A DNA stretch of 64,000 nt from Hypomesus transpacificus. Its lineage: Eukaryota; Chordata; Actinopteri; Osmeriformes; Osmeridae. The stretch spans positions 10,131,053 to 10,195,052 of the forward strand of contig NC_061060.1 in the NCBI RefSeq assembly GCF_021917145.1, read 5' to 3'. The number at the start of each line of letters is the position of its first letter. The stretch's first letter is position 1. Below, one piece after another: positions 35,014-48,000 of the stretch. The notes below the pieces were generated by a model. That model was not told where the DNA came from. It made no database searches and saw only the letters and a program-made list of their open reading frames with translations. A program made the translations under genes and the position numbers.

Positions 35014-36953
35014 TTAGAGGACCTTCTTCAACTCGTCATACAACACCAGCACAAAGGCACCACCCATTCCTCTGAGAACGTTGGACCAGGCTCCCTTGAA
35101 GAAGGCCTTGCCGCCCTCATCACGAGCAATCTTCTTCCAGCAGTCAATGGTGCCACTGTACATGATGTCAGCTGAATAAGGACACACACACAAGTTTGAT
35201 GTTAATTAGGGTTGTAACAGATCAATCATGACTGTATTATGGGAGACTGGACTACAGTGCATTCTCAAGAGGTTACCTCCTTTGCGGCCAGACTGCATCA
35301 TCATGCGACGACGGACGGTATCGAAGGGGTAGGAAGTGAAACCAGCAACTGCAGTGACAGTCTGAGCAATCGCCCAGCTGACAACAATGTGTGTGTTCTT
35401 GGGATCTGGGAGCATACCTGCAGAGTCAACATGAAAGGATCAGCAAAGGCTGGAGGACTTTTTACAAAATCACATACATTTTTTAGAAAACAGCTTTACA
35501 GACTAATGTTGGGAAAGCCTGACAACTCACCCTTGGCTGTGTCATAAACACCAAAGTAGGCTGCTCTGTAGATGATGATACCCTGGACAGACACGTTGAA
35601 GCCCTGGTACAGACCCTTGAGGCCATCAGACTTGAAAATCTTTTTCAAGCAGTCACCCAAGCCACTGAACTCACGACCGGCACCTGCCTTGCCGACGTCT
35701 GCGGCCAGACGGGTTCTGGCGAAGTCGAGGGGGTAGACGAAGCACAGGGAGGTGGCCCCGGCAGCACCGCCGGAGGCCAGGTTACCAGCAAAGTACCTCC
35801 AGAACTGCTTGTGCCTATCCACGCCATCGAGGAAGACCTGCTTATACTTGTCCTTGAAAGCGAAGTTGAGGGCCTGGGTGGGGAAGTATCTGATGACATT
35901 GGCCAGGTTACCTCTCCAGAATGAGAGGAAACCCTGCTCTTTGGGAATACGGGTGATGCAGTCCATGATGCCCTTGTACTGCATATCGGCTGTGATCTGT
36001 TTGCTGGCATGTTGCACCTGAAAAGACAAGAAATGTTTAGAAGGATTTAAAATGTGCACTTCACTGACATACTTTGCATTTTGTGCTGTGCTGGTGTTTA
36101 ATTTTGACAAACATAGCATTGGTCACTTCGCACTGAAATACGACGGGCTTGTTGTAGAAGGCCCGCCCCCGTCTACGCGAGCTATGTTGGCATTTGAATG
36201 GGCCCGAACAAGAAGCCTCCCTCCCCTTGCATCGACCTTGGTTAGTAGGCCTAGTGAGTCTACTGTACTGCGCCATATTTGACACACGTTGTAAATCGAA
36301 ATTCTACCAAATAAAAAAAACTACTGATTAAAAGTCAAATAAGGCAACCGGACAGAATCTTAAAGTGTCATTCGAAATTTACTTTAAAACCCGTTGCAAT
36401 ATTTAGAGAAAAGAAAAAACTAGTTGTTTAAAACCAATGTCTACTTCCTAGAACTAGCATCAGACACTCATTTTAGCTCATTTCTAACACAATGGAATGT
36501 CATTCGCCAACTTTTCGGACTAGAGCAGGGAAGTGAGAACAGTTTGTTCAATCTATGAAATGGCTTACTGCTCTCAACTGACCTGTCGGACTAATCGCCA
36601 AGGTCTGGACGAAACGGGCTTATGTGAGCTAACGAGCTGGCTAGCATTTACTACGCCACTTATTTGACTACTACTGTAGTATACAATTTAGGTATTATTA
36701 GCAAGCAACACCAGATTAGCCTACAACCATCACATCATTATCTTTATAACGGGAATGACACTCTTGCATGCTTTTGCGTTCACTTGTTCTAGAAATCCTG
36801 TTGCACAAAATGTTCTTCATCAGTCCGCCCAAGAACACTGACCTGGAGAAGGAGTTTCACTCTCTCGATGGGGGCGACTGCTGTTTTGGAGATGGCAGCG
36901 GAAATACCACCGGCCAAAAAGTCCTTGGCGAAAGAAACGGCCGTCTCATTCAT
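35014..36953 (-). CDS. slc25a5: ADP/ATP translocase (mitochondrial carrier), SLC25A5 type
   Basis: Exchanges matrix ATP for cytosolic ADP across the inner mitochondrial membrane. Exons 36953-36843, 36017-35531, 35417-35277 and 35171-35014 give exactly 298 residues, the family's usual length, with the four-exon layout known for this family. The start [16 protein letters not shown] leads into the first carrier signature ([10 protein letters not shown]). The second ([10 protein letters not shown]), the third ([12 protein letters not shown]) and the nucleotide-carrier hallmark RRRMMM are all intact. The end is LYDELKKVL. Sequence alone does not separate SLC25A4, A5 and A6. The A5 call rests on slc25a43 lying next to it in the same orientation, as at human Xq24. 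The proximal promoter carries a CCAAT box and a GC box. Confidence 0.93.
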
Positions 36954-37120
36954 GTTTGCGGTTGATAGTATAATCTTCGTCTCAAAGAAACCTTGCCGTT
37001 CAGTCGCGGGACTGGAGTGGTATGCCGGTGTAGGCGAAATGGGAAGAACAGTCGATTTGAGAACGGATTTAAGACTAATGTGTGCGCGAGACCAAACGAG
37101 AGCGTCAAAACCGTCTTATC

Positions 37121-37151
37121 ATTGGTGCGCGAATGCATTTAGTGGGCGGGG
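37121..37151 (-). promoter_or_regulatory. slc25a5 proximal promoter elements
   Basis: On the - strand a GC box (CCCCGCCC; + strand GGGCGGGG at 37144-37151) is followed by a CCAAT box (ATTGG on +, 37121-37125). Both lie 170-200 bp upstream of the slc25a5 start codon in a CpG-enriched patch (about 36990-37150). Confidence 0.5.
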
Positions 37152-38994
37152 TTCAGTCGTTTGTATGAAGGCCCTCGCCTGAAAAGTCAGTCATATTTGG
37201 AAGGTTATGGTTTGAGGAGATTATTAGGTCTGACTTCACCTTTGATGTAGACTTACTACATTAGTACACGAAAGTCACGAAACTGAAGTGTATAATTTTT
37301 TACCAGGCAGTAACAATTTGTTGCACTTTCTTAGCACAAATATTTTCTTTATATGGAATATATGATTAATTGTTACTAAAACTGTTTTTGACAAACCAGA
37401 CAGTTTGCATGCCCCCTTAATGTGAGGTGAGTCCAAGGTCAGTATCTTTCAGCTTGGAGCAACTGACACGCAACTGACAGAGTTAATGATCAGCTGTGAC
37501 AGGGCCCCTTGTAGAGGAAAAAAGGTCATCTGAACCAGTCCGTTTTTGTGTCCTTGACTACAAGATCACATGACCTCCTAAGAGATAGATTATTCTGAAT
37601 GCAGTGCTGTGCTTGGTCAAACTGTTTTATAACCATAGATAACATATGGTTAAATTAGATATGTAAAGAATGGTTTTAAATGATTGTGGAGAAGGTACAA
37701 CAGTTACTTCTCATGTTTATCTTCAAAGAGTTCATCTTGCTTTCCAACTGTTTGCAGGGCCTGGTTATTGTGGTGTTCTCTATGTGGGGGACATATTTCA
37801 GATCAAATTACTGTCACTTCACTAGGGCAAACCAAGGAGCTTATAGGTGCAAACCAATGACTGTGAGGGCAAACATGGCGGTTCCATTCAAGGCCTTTCA
37901 AACTAACAGTGCAGGTGGGAAAGCTTTCTGTGTACAAAACATAGCATTTTGGAAGTACAGGCCATTATAATACAGAACATGTTCTGAACAAGGTTAAAGG
38001 AATGTGTAATTATTTCCAAGTACTCTTAAGTTGCCATACAAAGCAAATAAATAGCTTTGTGATCCACAACGTTTGAATTTATAGAACACTCATTAGGGAC
38101 TTTCAATATTTCACAAAATGTTCCAAAAACAATGTTTTGTGATATAATTTAATGTTGTAACATACTTCATATCACCTTTTGTCATTTACAGCAACATACT
38201 GACTGCACTACTAAAACACTTTTTAAATGACTCCTGGACCATACCTATCTAAACATATAGTTCTTGCACGTTGTCAGCTCAAAGTAATATTGGAGTGCTA
38301 ATATTGTCTTATTGCTAGACACATAATCATATGTGCTATGGCCTTGTCTCATTATTTACATTTAGAATGATCAACAAATAGCCCCATAATAAATACAGAA
38401 ATCCAAAAGGCACATAAATACATGAGCTGAAGTATGTTAAAATACATTACATCTTAAAACATTGACTAATGCACATGACTGTAGTAAGAACTACATTCTC
38501 AAAATAGGTCAGGTTTATGCTCTCTTATTGACGTCTATACCAGACAGAGTTTAAGCCATGTGGCGCATGTAAATACCCTCAGAACGAGTGCAACTGATAT
38601 ACATACTTCATACAGTGATAGCCCAGTCAAATAAAATACTAAATATTGAGGTAAAAATTAGGTATTTCTATGACCGTAGATTGTGCTGTTTGTGGAGTGT
38701 AAAAATGCAGCTCTTATTATTGTATTGTAACAATAACTGCCTGAGTATATAACATAGTATAAATGATGAACCAAATGACCATCATTGTCAATATTGGAAT
38801 TTTATATAAAATGTTTGCTTATGCACTGACACTACACTGCATTGAGCATGTCTGAGAAGTAGACCTGAAATCAATCAGATTTCCATCTCTACAGTATTGG
38901 ATTCCAACAAATATTTCAGACTTACTCTGGAATCAAAAGACAGGCCCTTTTCTAACCCAATAGGGTCAGCAATCAATGACAAATCCTACCAGTC
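37152..38994. other. Intergenic region between slc25a5 and slc25a43
   Basis: No gene seen. AT-rich DNA with only short frames. Its right end should hold the slc25a43 3' UTR; I see no clear AATAAA for it on the - strand. Confidence 0.5.
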
Positions 38995-41900
38995 CTACGA
39001 GGACTTGTATCCCCAGCGATTTCCCATCGAAGATTCCTGTGACTGAAAGTTTCTATTTTTCAAGTACTTCTTCATCTCCTCTAACTCAGAAGGACCTAGG
39101 CTTTGGTCCACGCCTGGTGCTAACTTGTAGCTCAGAGGAGATACAATGTACCCATTGCGGTAAAGGCAGACCTGTTTGCACATCTCAAAGCAGCTGAACA
39201 ACAGGCCAGAGTATGGTACAATCTGTGAAAGAAAAAACAGAGTTCTAATAACAGATAAAACAGCACATTAGGATCATTCATGAAAACCCTAAATAAACTA
39301 ATACCAAGTCCTAATAAAATACCCATCAAATGGTTGATTATTACAACTACAACTGACTGTTCTCTGCCTTTTACAGTATGTGTGCCCCTTCGGGCAACTT
39401 TCAGCCCTTTCACCTGTATAACAGCAATCGTGCAGCTATCATGAAATGTCATTTGGAGATGAAAGACGAGAGCAGCGCATGCTGTTCCAGGAACAGAGCC
39501 TGCTCTGGCAGCTTGTAACATGTCTGTTCTGAATAACAACCAAACCACTGCAGTGTTTCTGAGTCCTGCCTCCTCACACCGTGTCTGGAACACAGGCTAC
39601 TATTCTTTTACTGAAGACACAGACACCAACTTCTCAGGAGTCCGCCATCACTTTCCAGTAATTATTTGATTATTAAGTATAGTAAATAGTTGTTAGTATA
39701 GAAATATGAATATGTGTAATACAGTTTCAAATGTATTGAAAATGCTATCAATCTGTTCCCACCTTGACCAAGTTGGCTGTGAGGCCACTCCAAAGTGCCA
39801 TGATGCCTTTGTTCTTGATCACCTGCCTGAAGCAGTCTGTCAGCCCAGTGAAGTGGACATCAGCCCCTCCACAATGGGGCAGGTGAGGACTCTGAGCCTT
39901 GAAAGAAAAGAGAACAGCATTAAATATGATGTTGCAAAGGACCTTGATTAAATGAATTACAAGTAGGGTGAAATGGAACCCTGTAAGATGGATTGAGAAT
40001 GCATGTATCTGCTCTGATAAGTAGTTGATGCTCCCACATGTATTGTATCTGTGTCTAACAGAGAGATATGTTGAAAACAATATAGATACTATTGACATTA
40101 AACCAACTTAAATTTAAGAATTATTCAAAATCTACAATCTTTGAACATTGTATGAAGGAAGCAGGATTATACTGTTAAAACATACTATCGTTCAACCCTT
40201 GTGGAGAGACATTTTCAGCTGATCTCACATGACTCTAGTCTGCTTGCAGCACTCAAGTCATTACAGTGACTCCTCCCTTACTGATTGGCAAGAGGTGAAA
40301 TAATGCATTAACCAGATGTCGTAGGTTTCCAGTTGTCATTTGCATTGTCCTTTACAATCAAGTTTTTTTGTGCTTTTGCATTAACCCCATACATGACTTC
40401 AGTGGTGATTAAGTTTCCCCCATAAAACACAAATAAAAAGTTACCAAAAGTTATCAAAGTATTTTGTTCTCAAAATGGTTACATTTGCAAATGCCGTACT
40501 ATACCACTATGATCATTTAAAAACAAGTACCTTACCTTAAAGTAAGTTCAAATTTCCCTAAACATTTGTAGGTCATGTGATATGATTCTCTTTGTTACTT
40601 TCTGTACAAAAAATATTTACAGAAGGAACCTGATTGGACTGCTTTCTATGTCATTAAGCACATCAACTGAAAACATCTTACATAAAAATATGATAGTAGA
40701 ATAGTGCTCTGTGTTTCATTAACTCCTTTGTAGACCTGGCACTCAGTGTATCCACTGTTACCAGCTATCTTTAGAGAACTTATCTATAGTGAGTGCAGAC
40801 CCTGAACGACATTCACATTCTCAGCTGCTGCAGAACCTTGTGGTTGCTAATTATAGGCCGATAAAACCGGATGTTGTATTCTGTCCTTTGGAATAGTATT
40901 GAACACAATGTGTCCTTCTTTTACTTACAGAACAAAACAAGTGAAAGGATACATTAAATTATACCACGCGATAAAAACACTTTCTTTTAACTGTCTATAA
41001 ACATTTTGAGACAAAAATGCACAACTTCTATAACTGTGGTACCTTATGGGATAAAGTATTCCCATATAATTTTCTCATTGAGGGATACATTCATTATGTC
41101 ATGTATGAACATGCCCTCTTATGGACAGCAGTGGTACTACAATTGACAGATGCTGCACTATACAGTGGTATAAGACAGCTTCATGTATTAAAATACTGAC
41201 CTGCATCTTCCTTTTCACAGTTTCAAATGGGTAGGAGAGAGTCTGAGCCACCCCTGCTGCAAAGCAGCCATTGATGAAGTTCTGCAGGGGAGTGAAGCGA
41301 AAGGAAGGCTCCTGCCACAGTCTGTCCAGGTTGATATAGACTGCATAGCAGCCAATAGAGAAGGGGAATGCACCTGTTAGAATAAAGAGTTTACAGCTTT
41401 GTATCAATTACAGCGACAGCTATGGTAAACAGTTTGGTTATTTAAATGAATATGATATGAATCATAAATATGAATTAATATTCACTTTAAAATAAGAGTG
41501 TCAGCTAAATGACTAAATAAGAGGTCTGGATAAGAGCGTCTGCTAAATGACTAAATGTAAAAAAAAGAAGTAAGGCTGGATGGTTGACTAAATGCACACC
41601 CCTTCACACAAGAGAGCATACATACCTATAACTGTGAGGGAGAACCCCCTGTAGAGCGCAACAAGACCCTCCGTCCCATAGATCTTGGAGAGGGTGTGGA
41701 CCACTCCCCTGTACGAGGGCTCCATGCAGTTCTGAGCAATGAGACGTGTCTCTGCTACCTCCAGAGGGTATGTGGCCAGGGCGGCAGTCATGCCAGCCAG
41801 ACCGCCTGCAAATATGGCCCTCCACTGAGAGATGTAGCCCAGCTCATCCATGTGAAGGTGGACAATCCTAGAGAAAGAATAAAAAAAATACACAAATGAG

Positions 41901-43051
41901 TTCTGTTGTTAGTCAAACTAAAACCATCTCTCTTGTATTGTCAAACTAAAACTAATTTATCGAACTTTTACTAGTTCACACATAGATCTGTCAACTAATC
42001 TTATGCTCCTGCTATACATTCCGATTAATCTGTAAATCTAAATAAATATCGGACCGTACGTATCTAACCTTTACAATTGAATGTGAAATTCTGAACCTGG
42101 GAACTTGACTGTCACTGAAAAGGAGGTGCCGGGGGTCGTGTTTACATGTGCCTGTTTACACGTGTCGGCTGACGCGAGACTATTTATACTAAATGTCAAC
42201 GCCCGAAAATAATGTACCATGACTCCGTTTAGGGCATGGTCGGGTAGGATTGCACATGTATCTATTAATGGTTACAGCAGGTAAAGGCAACGTTTCGTTT
42301 GCCTATGGTTAACGATTTATCTTCACATGATGGCTTGTTCAGTAGAACCAGGAGCTCTATTTTGTCTGATTGGACGAGACTAGAAGGTGTGACATGACGT
42401 AACTAGTCATTCTATGGGCGGAAGCTCGACGTGCTGTCCCCAATGTAAGAGTAAACATGATGATGTAGCTAACAAAGCTAAGGAAACTAGCGAGCTAAAA
42501 AACTACCGTAGAAACACAGCAAGCGACAAACTGACACATTTAATTAAATTCAAATACAATAATAAAGTATGACGATAAAAAACGAATCCAGTAGGCTGCT
42601 GTACAGCTGTCAAAATAATGACTAGTACTACAGTAGCTCTAGCAATGCTAATCAACATAGCAAGCTAACAATACGTCTAAACAAAACAAGGTCTAAAGAG
42701 CTATTAGTTTGACAGAGATGCAATTCATGTTCTATCAAACCTTTCAAACCAATAAACAAAAATCTGGATATCAACTCACTTTTTATATGTTGCTAAGTGG
42801 ACAGCACTGTAGGGAAATAGCCGGAGACAGGAAACGAGATTTCCTTTCAAAAACCCTCGTAGGCCCTCATTTTGATAAATGAGAAGAAAACTGTGCCAAA
42901 CCCCTTTCTTACAGTGAAATGTTCCAACTTGGTTCTTGATTTTTACCACCTCCAGAGGCGAGGTGACAGTTTTACTAAAAACCCCAGCAAAACCAACGCA
43001 CAAGCAGCTTTGTGAACTTGTCAATCTGTCGTCTTTTTTAACTGTAGCCAT
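38995..43051 (-). CDS. slc25a43: Solute carrier family 25 member 43 (mitochondrial carrier)
   Basis: Inner-membrane mitochondrial carrier; the transported substrate is not established. Exons 43051-42780, 41867-41626, 41373-41201, 39897-39763 and 39222-38995 join in phase to 349 residues (human about 341, from memory). The three carrier repeats carry the signatures SPLEVVKIKNQ, YPLEVAETRLIAQ and YPFETVKRKMQ. The start MATVKKDDRLTSSQ has a suitable context. The C-terminus extends past the last helix with a charged tail (LGPSELEEMKKYLKNRNFQS). It lies head-to-tail upstream of slc25a5, the same pairing as at human Xq24, so the two related carriers are old neighbours. Intron 2 carries SINE tail fragments. 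Confidence 0.93.
39898..41200. other. slc25a43 intron 3: nothing recognised
   Basis: 1.3 kb of AT-rich intronic DNA without a recognisable repeat or coding exon. Confidence 0.5.
41490..41566 (+). mobile_element. Two tandem SINE 3'-tail fragments in slc25a43 intron 2
   Basis: ATAAGAGTGTCAGCTAAATGAC and a second, better preserved copy ATAAGAGCGTCTGCTAAATGAC, about 40 bp apart and followed by an A-rich end. Both match the tail of the SINE at 28677-28862. The tRNA head is missing. Confidence 0.65.
41868..42779. other. slc25a43 intron 1: nothing recognised
   Basis: 0.9 kb without coding exon or repeat; moderately AT-rich. Confidence 0.45.
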
Positions 43052-43280
43052 AGCTATCCAGTCTTAATATCGGTTTCGTAGATGTATTTGCAGTTCTAAA
43101 AAGTCGAAAGATTGTCTTCAGCAGTAGAGCACCACAAGGGTTATTTCTATGGGTACCAAGTTCAAGCGTTGTTTATGTGAAGACCGACTGAACACCAACC
43201 TCGAGATACGTCATCCGTTGTATGTCACGTTGTTCAAGCCAGAGGGACGTTGGGGCGACTGAAACAATGCTCCAGTAACA

Positions 43281-43292
43281 CCACTAGGGGGA
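43281..43292 (+). promoter_or_regulatory. CTCF-like motif upstream of slc25a43
   Basis: CCACTAGGGGGA matches 11 of 12 positions of CCASYAGRKGGC. It lies 230 bp upstream of the slc25a43 start codon. Confidence 0.25.
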
Positions 43293-43362
43293 GTTCTAAG
43301 TCCGTTCATTTCGATTCATTTCAGCTTTCAAGAGCAGTGATAGAGCACAACGGAAAACAAGC

Positions 43363-43374
43363 ATGGGAGTGGAG
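43363..43374 (+). other. Candidate tiny first coding exon divergent from slc25a43
   Basis: ATGGGAGTGGAG is followed at once by a good donor (GTAGGT at 43375), with a fair Kozak context (AAGC before ATGG). It lies about 310 bp upstream of slc25a43 on the opposite strand, where a divergent promoter could act. No matching downstream exons were found before lnx2, so this is only a possibility. Confidence 0.12.
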
Positions 43375-43757
43375 GTAGGTAGACCTTACAGAGAGAGACT
43401 ATTGTTATTTTATTCACCGGGTGGCACATTACACATTTTGGTCGGTGTAATTGTTTCAAAGTTAGCCATTTACAGAGGTGGAATTTCTATTCACTTTTAG
43501 AAGCAAACCTTACAGAAATGTAATCACACCTCAGTCATGAATAACATTGAAATATGATAGCTGATGTTAATGTTTTGGTCCAAGCTTGAAGTTTAGACTG
43601 AGGGGACAGTGAGTCATAAGTTCTAAGAGTGGAGTCATAACATCCAGGGGCAGGATCACTGAGGTAAATGACATGAAGCCAGATCATATAATAAAGCATG
43701 TTTGAACTGTTTATTGGTTCTAATTCCTTCACTGACCACCATTGTTCCCATCAGTCT

Positions 43758-43813
43758 CACACACACACACACATACGCACGCGCGCGCACACACACACAC
43801 ACACACGCACACA
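43758..43813. repeat. CA/CG mixed microsatellite
   Basis: CA repeat interrupted by an ACGCACGCGCGCGCAC core. The alternating purine-pyrimidine run with a CG centre is prone to Z-DNA. Confidence 0.85.
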
Positions 43814-45003
43814 ATGTATCAACAGGGGCTTGTAGTTCCTTTCCTGTTCCAGTGGCCAGTGTTTGTTTTCTGCCTATGTCCGCCTGCCAGGAGTTCCTCC
43901 CTCCCCTGCCGGGCTGACAACCTCAGCTGCCTGTGAAGAGCCCACCTCCTGTCTGTGGCTGGGCCACTTGGCTCATTCACAAAGACCACTGGAATAACAG
44001 AGTCCTCCAGAGGAAATGACGGTCTGTTCAAAAGAGGTTTCCCCTTCTCTGCAACTCCTCCTCATTGGGAGTATGATAGGTTTGGGTGAAGGACAACAAA
44101 ATGGTAAATCATTTATCATAAACAATAGTGAGTCAGCACATTGTAGATATAAACCTTTGCCACATTTATTTCACATTTCCTGAGGTACACTTAAATCATA
44201 AAAGTCACGACATTGAAGTATGTGCCTGTTGATTCCAATCTTTTGAAAAAGTATAAAAACATGAACTCTCATAATCCTTTTGGTGGAAGTGCACAGGCCT
44301 ACACAAATGGTAATTCACAATGCAACACCAGATAGAGAAAACAAACAAGGGGGGGAGCTGAAATGATGCCTCGGTGTGGGAAGGGGCTCCGCTTTAGAAG
44401 TCATGCTCCTCTTGACTGTCACCCTGCTTCAATTGAAGAATGTCAGAGTGGGAATGAGATTTGTCCCTGGTCCCAAAGACAATAAAAGACTCAGAGCTTC
44501 CTTTGAAAGTGTTAAGAAATCCCCCTTTGATCTCACTGTCATATGCATGTGGTTCCTAATACAAGATAATGGGCTTGCTTTCTTAAAAGATAAGTGGTGT
44601 GAAGTGTGCTTGTGTTGTGTGCTGCGTCTTATCAACTGGTGCCTGAGTGATTTAACGGGGGAAACCCAGTGTATCTGTTGCCACTCTGGCTCCGTTGAAC
44701 CTTGGTATCATCTGATGCTCTCCCCCCCCCCCCCTCACATTGTACTCACCCACCACCCTTTGTATGGAGTGAGGATAGAGCACTGCCTCTTTACTGTACG
44801 TATATAGTGCCCTCTGGTTTCCTGAATGTGTATGTATCCATCACAAACTGGCACTCGAGTTTCAGAAATCTCTTTGTTCCCTGAGGCCTCCATGTCCCAG
44901 GAACTGGCACATAGCAGCAGGAGGAGGCTGGTCAGGACATTGTTATGCTCACTTTGAAGCTCAAGATGAGCTGGAAGTGTGGATTTACTGTGGTTTATCT
45001 GAG

Positions 45004-45015
45004 CCAGTAGAGGGC
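45004..45015 (+). promoter_or_regulatory. CTCF-type core motif, plus orientation
   Basis: CCAGTAGAGGGC, followed by GC, is an exact match to CCASYAGRKGGC with the favoured GCGC extension. Confidence 0.38.
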
Positions 45016-48000
45016 GCTTGTGGACCAGCAATGGTGTGGGAGACGCAAAAGTCCTCAGTTCTCCTCCTCCTCACAGACTGGTGCCAGGCTCAGAGACTGC
45101 TGCAATAAAATTCTCACCTCATTATCTGAGACAGCCACATCACAGGCTTGTATTGGGTGGGAATGGGCAGGGAGAGAAAGGGAAAAGAAAGGATGGGGGT
45201 GGGGATCTGAAGGTTGAGAGTGGGGGATGAAATACTGACAGTGGGGGGTGTGAGGAATAATAACAACTCACAGAGGGTCTAGGCCGACACCTGTAATTTA
45301 GCCCTGCGAGGCTTAGGCCACACTCTCTGGCCCACTTCACAGGAAGGGGAGAGTTTTTATGCACAGAAGCAACCTTGTAAATGAATGGTTTCTGTAATGG
45401 GTTAACTGTGAGAGGGAAGGAGTTATTAGCAATGCCCTGAACAACAGATAGATAAACTACATTTGTCAAGGTAATATAAGGCTTTCTTTATAGTCTGTGC
45501 TATTGACACTCCTTTCACTATTTGGGGAATCTATTGCCAGTGTCTATCGTGTGTGAAGAAATGTAGTCAGACAGTTACTCTCTAGTTTCCATGAACTAAA
45601 AACTGTATTCCGCCCTTCTTGCCTAAATAAATGCCCTGTGTACAACATAGTTGTCTTGTGTAGTGGTGTGTTGTATAGTATTCAAATGGACTCCAATGAT
45701 CTGAGACAACACAGTGATACAGATGCAGAAGAGGCTCATTGTCTGGGAGGAGGAGGAGGAGGAGACTGGGGGTGAGCTAAGAGCTCTGGTCTCCTGGCAG
45801 CTGGTGTCCTCCTATCTTCACATGTACAGCCAATAAATCAATATCAAATCTAAGGAACAGGAAGCCAGATGGCCTTCCCCCAAACCCTCGACCCATTAGG
45901 TCAGAGACCTCTCAGAGCCACCATGGCTACTGTACCCCTGATCCACGCAGCAAGCCTTTGAAGCCATACACATTCAACTAGGAGCCCATGAATGACTAAA
46001 GGGGACAAATAAGCTGTTACGACTCAGGTCAAGTCAGTGTTTGTGTTTCTATCCACATCAAAGGCTCCAGCCTGTTTGATATGCAGCCCCCACACCTTGA
46101 TCCAAGCCATAGACAGGTAGAAAGGGAGGAGCAGTCCATTGAGAGGAAAGGTGGGCTTCTGGTTCTTTTTCAGCACTGGCCAGAGGGCAGTTGACCCAGA
46201 CGAAGGGTCTGGCACTGTCTCTCATTCCCCAGGGAGTTATTGGCCCTTACAATCACCTCCAGCCATGTAAGGGCCTACCCTATTAAGTACAGGCTTCAGT
46301 GGATGCCATACTTACATTACCTTTCATTAAAAGAAAAAGCATATGAGACACTTTGACTTATTTGTGCTGGTATCTTAACTTATCTGAACACTGGTCACAG
46401 TGACAATTGCCTTTTTTGAAGACTAACATTTTCTGGACCTGGTGAAACAGAAGTAGCTGGGGTGGCCCTTTGCAGAGGGTCCATGAGGTCACCTTCCTAA
46501 ATACATCCCACCAGACTCTTCTTGATTTCTGTGTAGGCTAAGGGTCGGGTTAAACAGTAGTTTGATTGAATGGCTGTTCACAGGCCTGCGTGAAATGCCA
46601 GCTCTATTGCAATGTGTGAGCAAGGGAGGAAGGGGCTGCCCTGGCCTTTGTATGGCCCAGAGTCTGAGTGCGCGGCCCCCATTGTTGGAGGTCGACCGCC
46701 CAGCCCCTCAGACTCTCTCCTCAAGCTGCTTTGTCTTGAGCAGCGTGACCATTTCCTTCATCCAGGTCAGGGCTAGGTCGTGACTTTGGACACCAGTTTA
46801 CCCTGTCTGTGTTGTCTGCACACCCATAAATACACGCCAGACAGATGGACTGTTGTGTTATCTAAGGAGGGGGAAATGTGAGTTTAGAGTCTCGGATGAT
46901 GGGAGGAGACTGGAACAGAACTGTGAGGGATACTGCATTATGTATTTTTCTGACTGCCGACGGAATTCATTTCTTTTTTTTAAACAAGCCCTCCTTTAAA
47001 CACAGAGACGACACATATACCAATTAAACTGAATGCAAATGTTTTCTAAAGCATTCAGAAAAGGATGCAAACATGAGACCTGAAAGAACTAAATCTTAAA
47101 ATGAGTCGGTGAGATCAGACTGGGATAACCACAAAATTAACCTGAATAGGCACAACAATGTGGACAAGCAGGGTTGGGGAAGAGACGAGCAACCTCCCTC
47201 TCTCCTAAGGCGAGGACTGCCTTATCTGGGCAAGCCCTTCGTATTGATAAGAAGAGGAAAGGCCAAAGTGCCATTAGGGGCAACATGTGCAGTTCAGGTC
47301 AGCACAGTGCTGAGAGGGGGGCTTCATTTAGAGAGGGCTGGGGGTGGAGGAGATGTTACCTGATAAGGATCCCCATGGGTCTTTGATCTGTGAGAGCCTG
47401 ATAAGGGATTACAGAGTGTCATGCTGGGTGGACGAGCAGAGCGACAGGCAGGTACAAACAAGCACTCTGAGGATCAACTGCGGCTGCAGAGGACTGGCAA
47501 ACAATTGGACATAGAAAACAGATAGGTCAATGGGCAAATTAGGGAGAGTAGGCTGTGTACTCTCATTTTCACTTTCTCTCACACTCTGTCCAATGACTAT
47601 TTCTGATTTCTGAGTTTGTTGCATCTCTAAGGATTATGCTTGATATGGTATGCATGACTTTGCACAGTATAGTACTTAACTCTATGAACAATGTTCAGAT
47701 TGTTCATGAAGCTAAGAAACACAAGTCAACTTTTTATTGCCCATAATAGTATTTAAGGAATGATGAATCATCTGGAAGTCCTAACACACAAGAACAATCT
47801 AACTGATCCTGAAAACCAGAAGACCCTTGAAGTCTCATGGTCTATGGTTAGGAGCCGGCTTCTGGTCTCCCTCGCCAGCATGTTGAAGTGACACTTGAAT
47901 GTCACAGTATGGCCATGTGGGGGGTATGGGGGCTACCCCTCTGTAGTCTCTCTGGTCACTGATTTAGGGCCTTCATGTGGAGGCCAGACAGAGCCTGGGG

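Noticed and set aside
43363..43520. FKBP1-type first exon, because such proteins begin MGV
   Set aside because: Only four residues match, and no later exon with an FKBP core was found in the following 6 kb.
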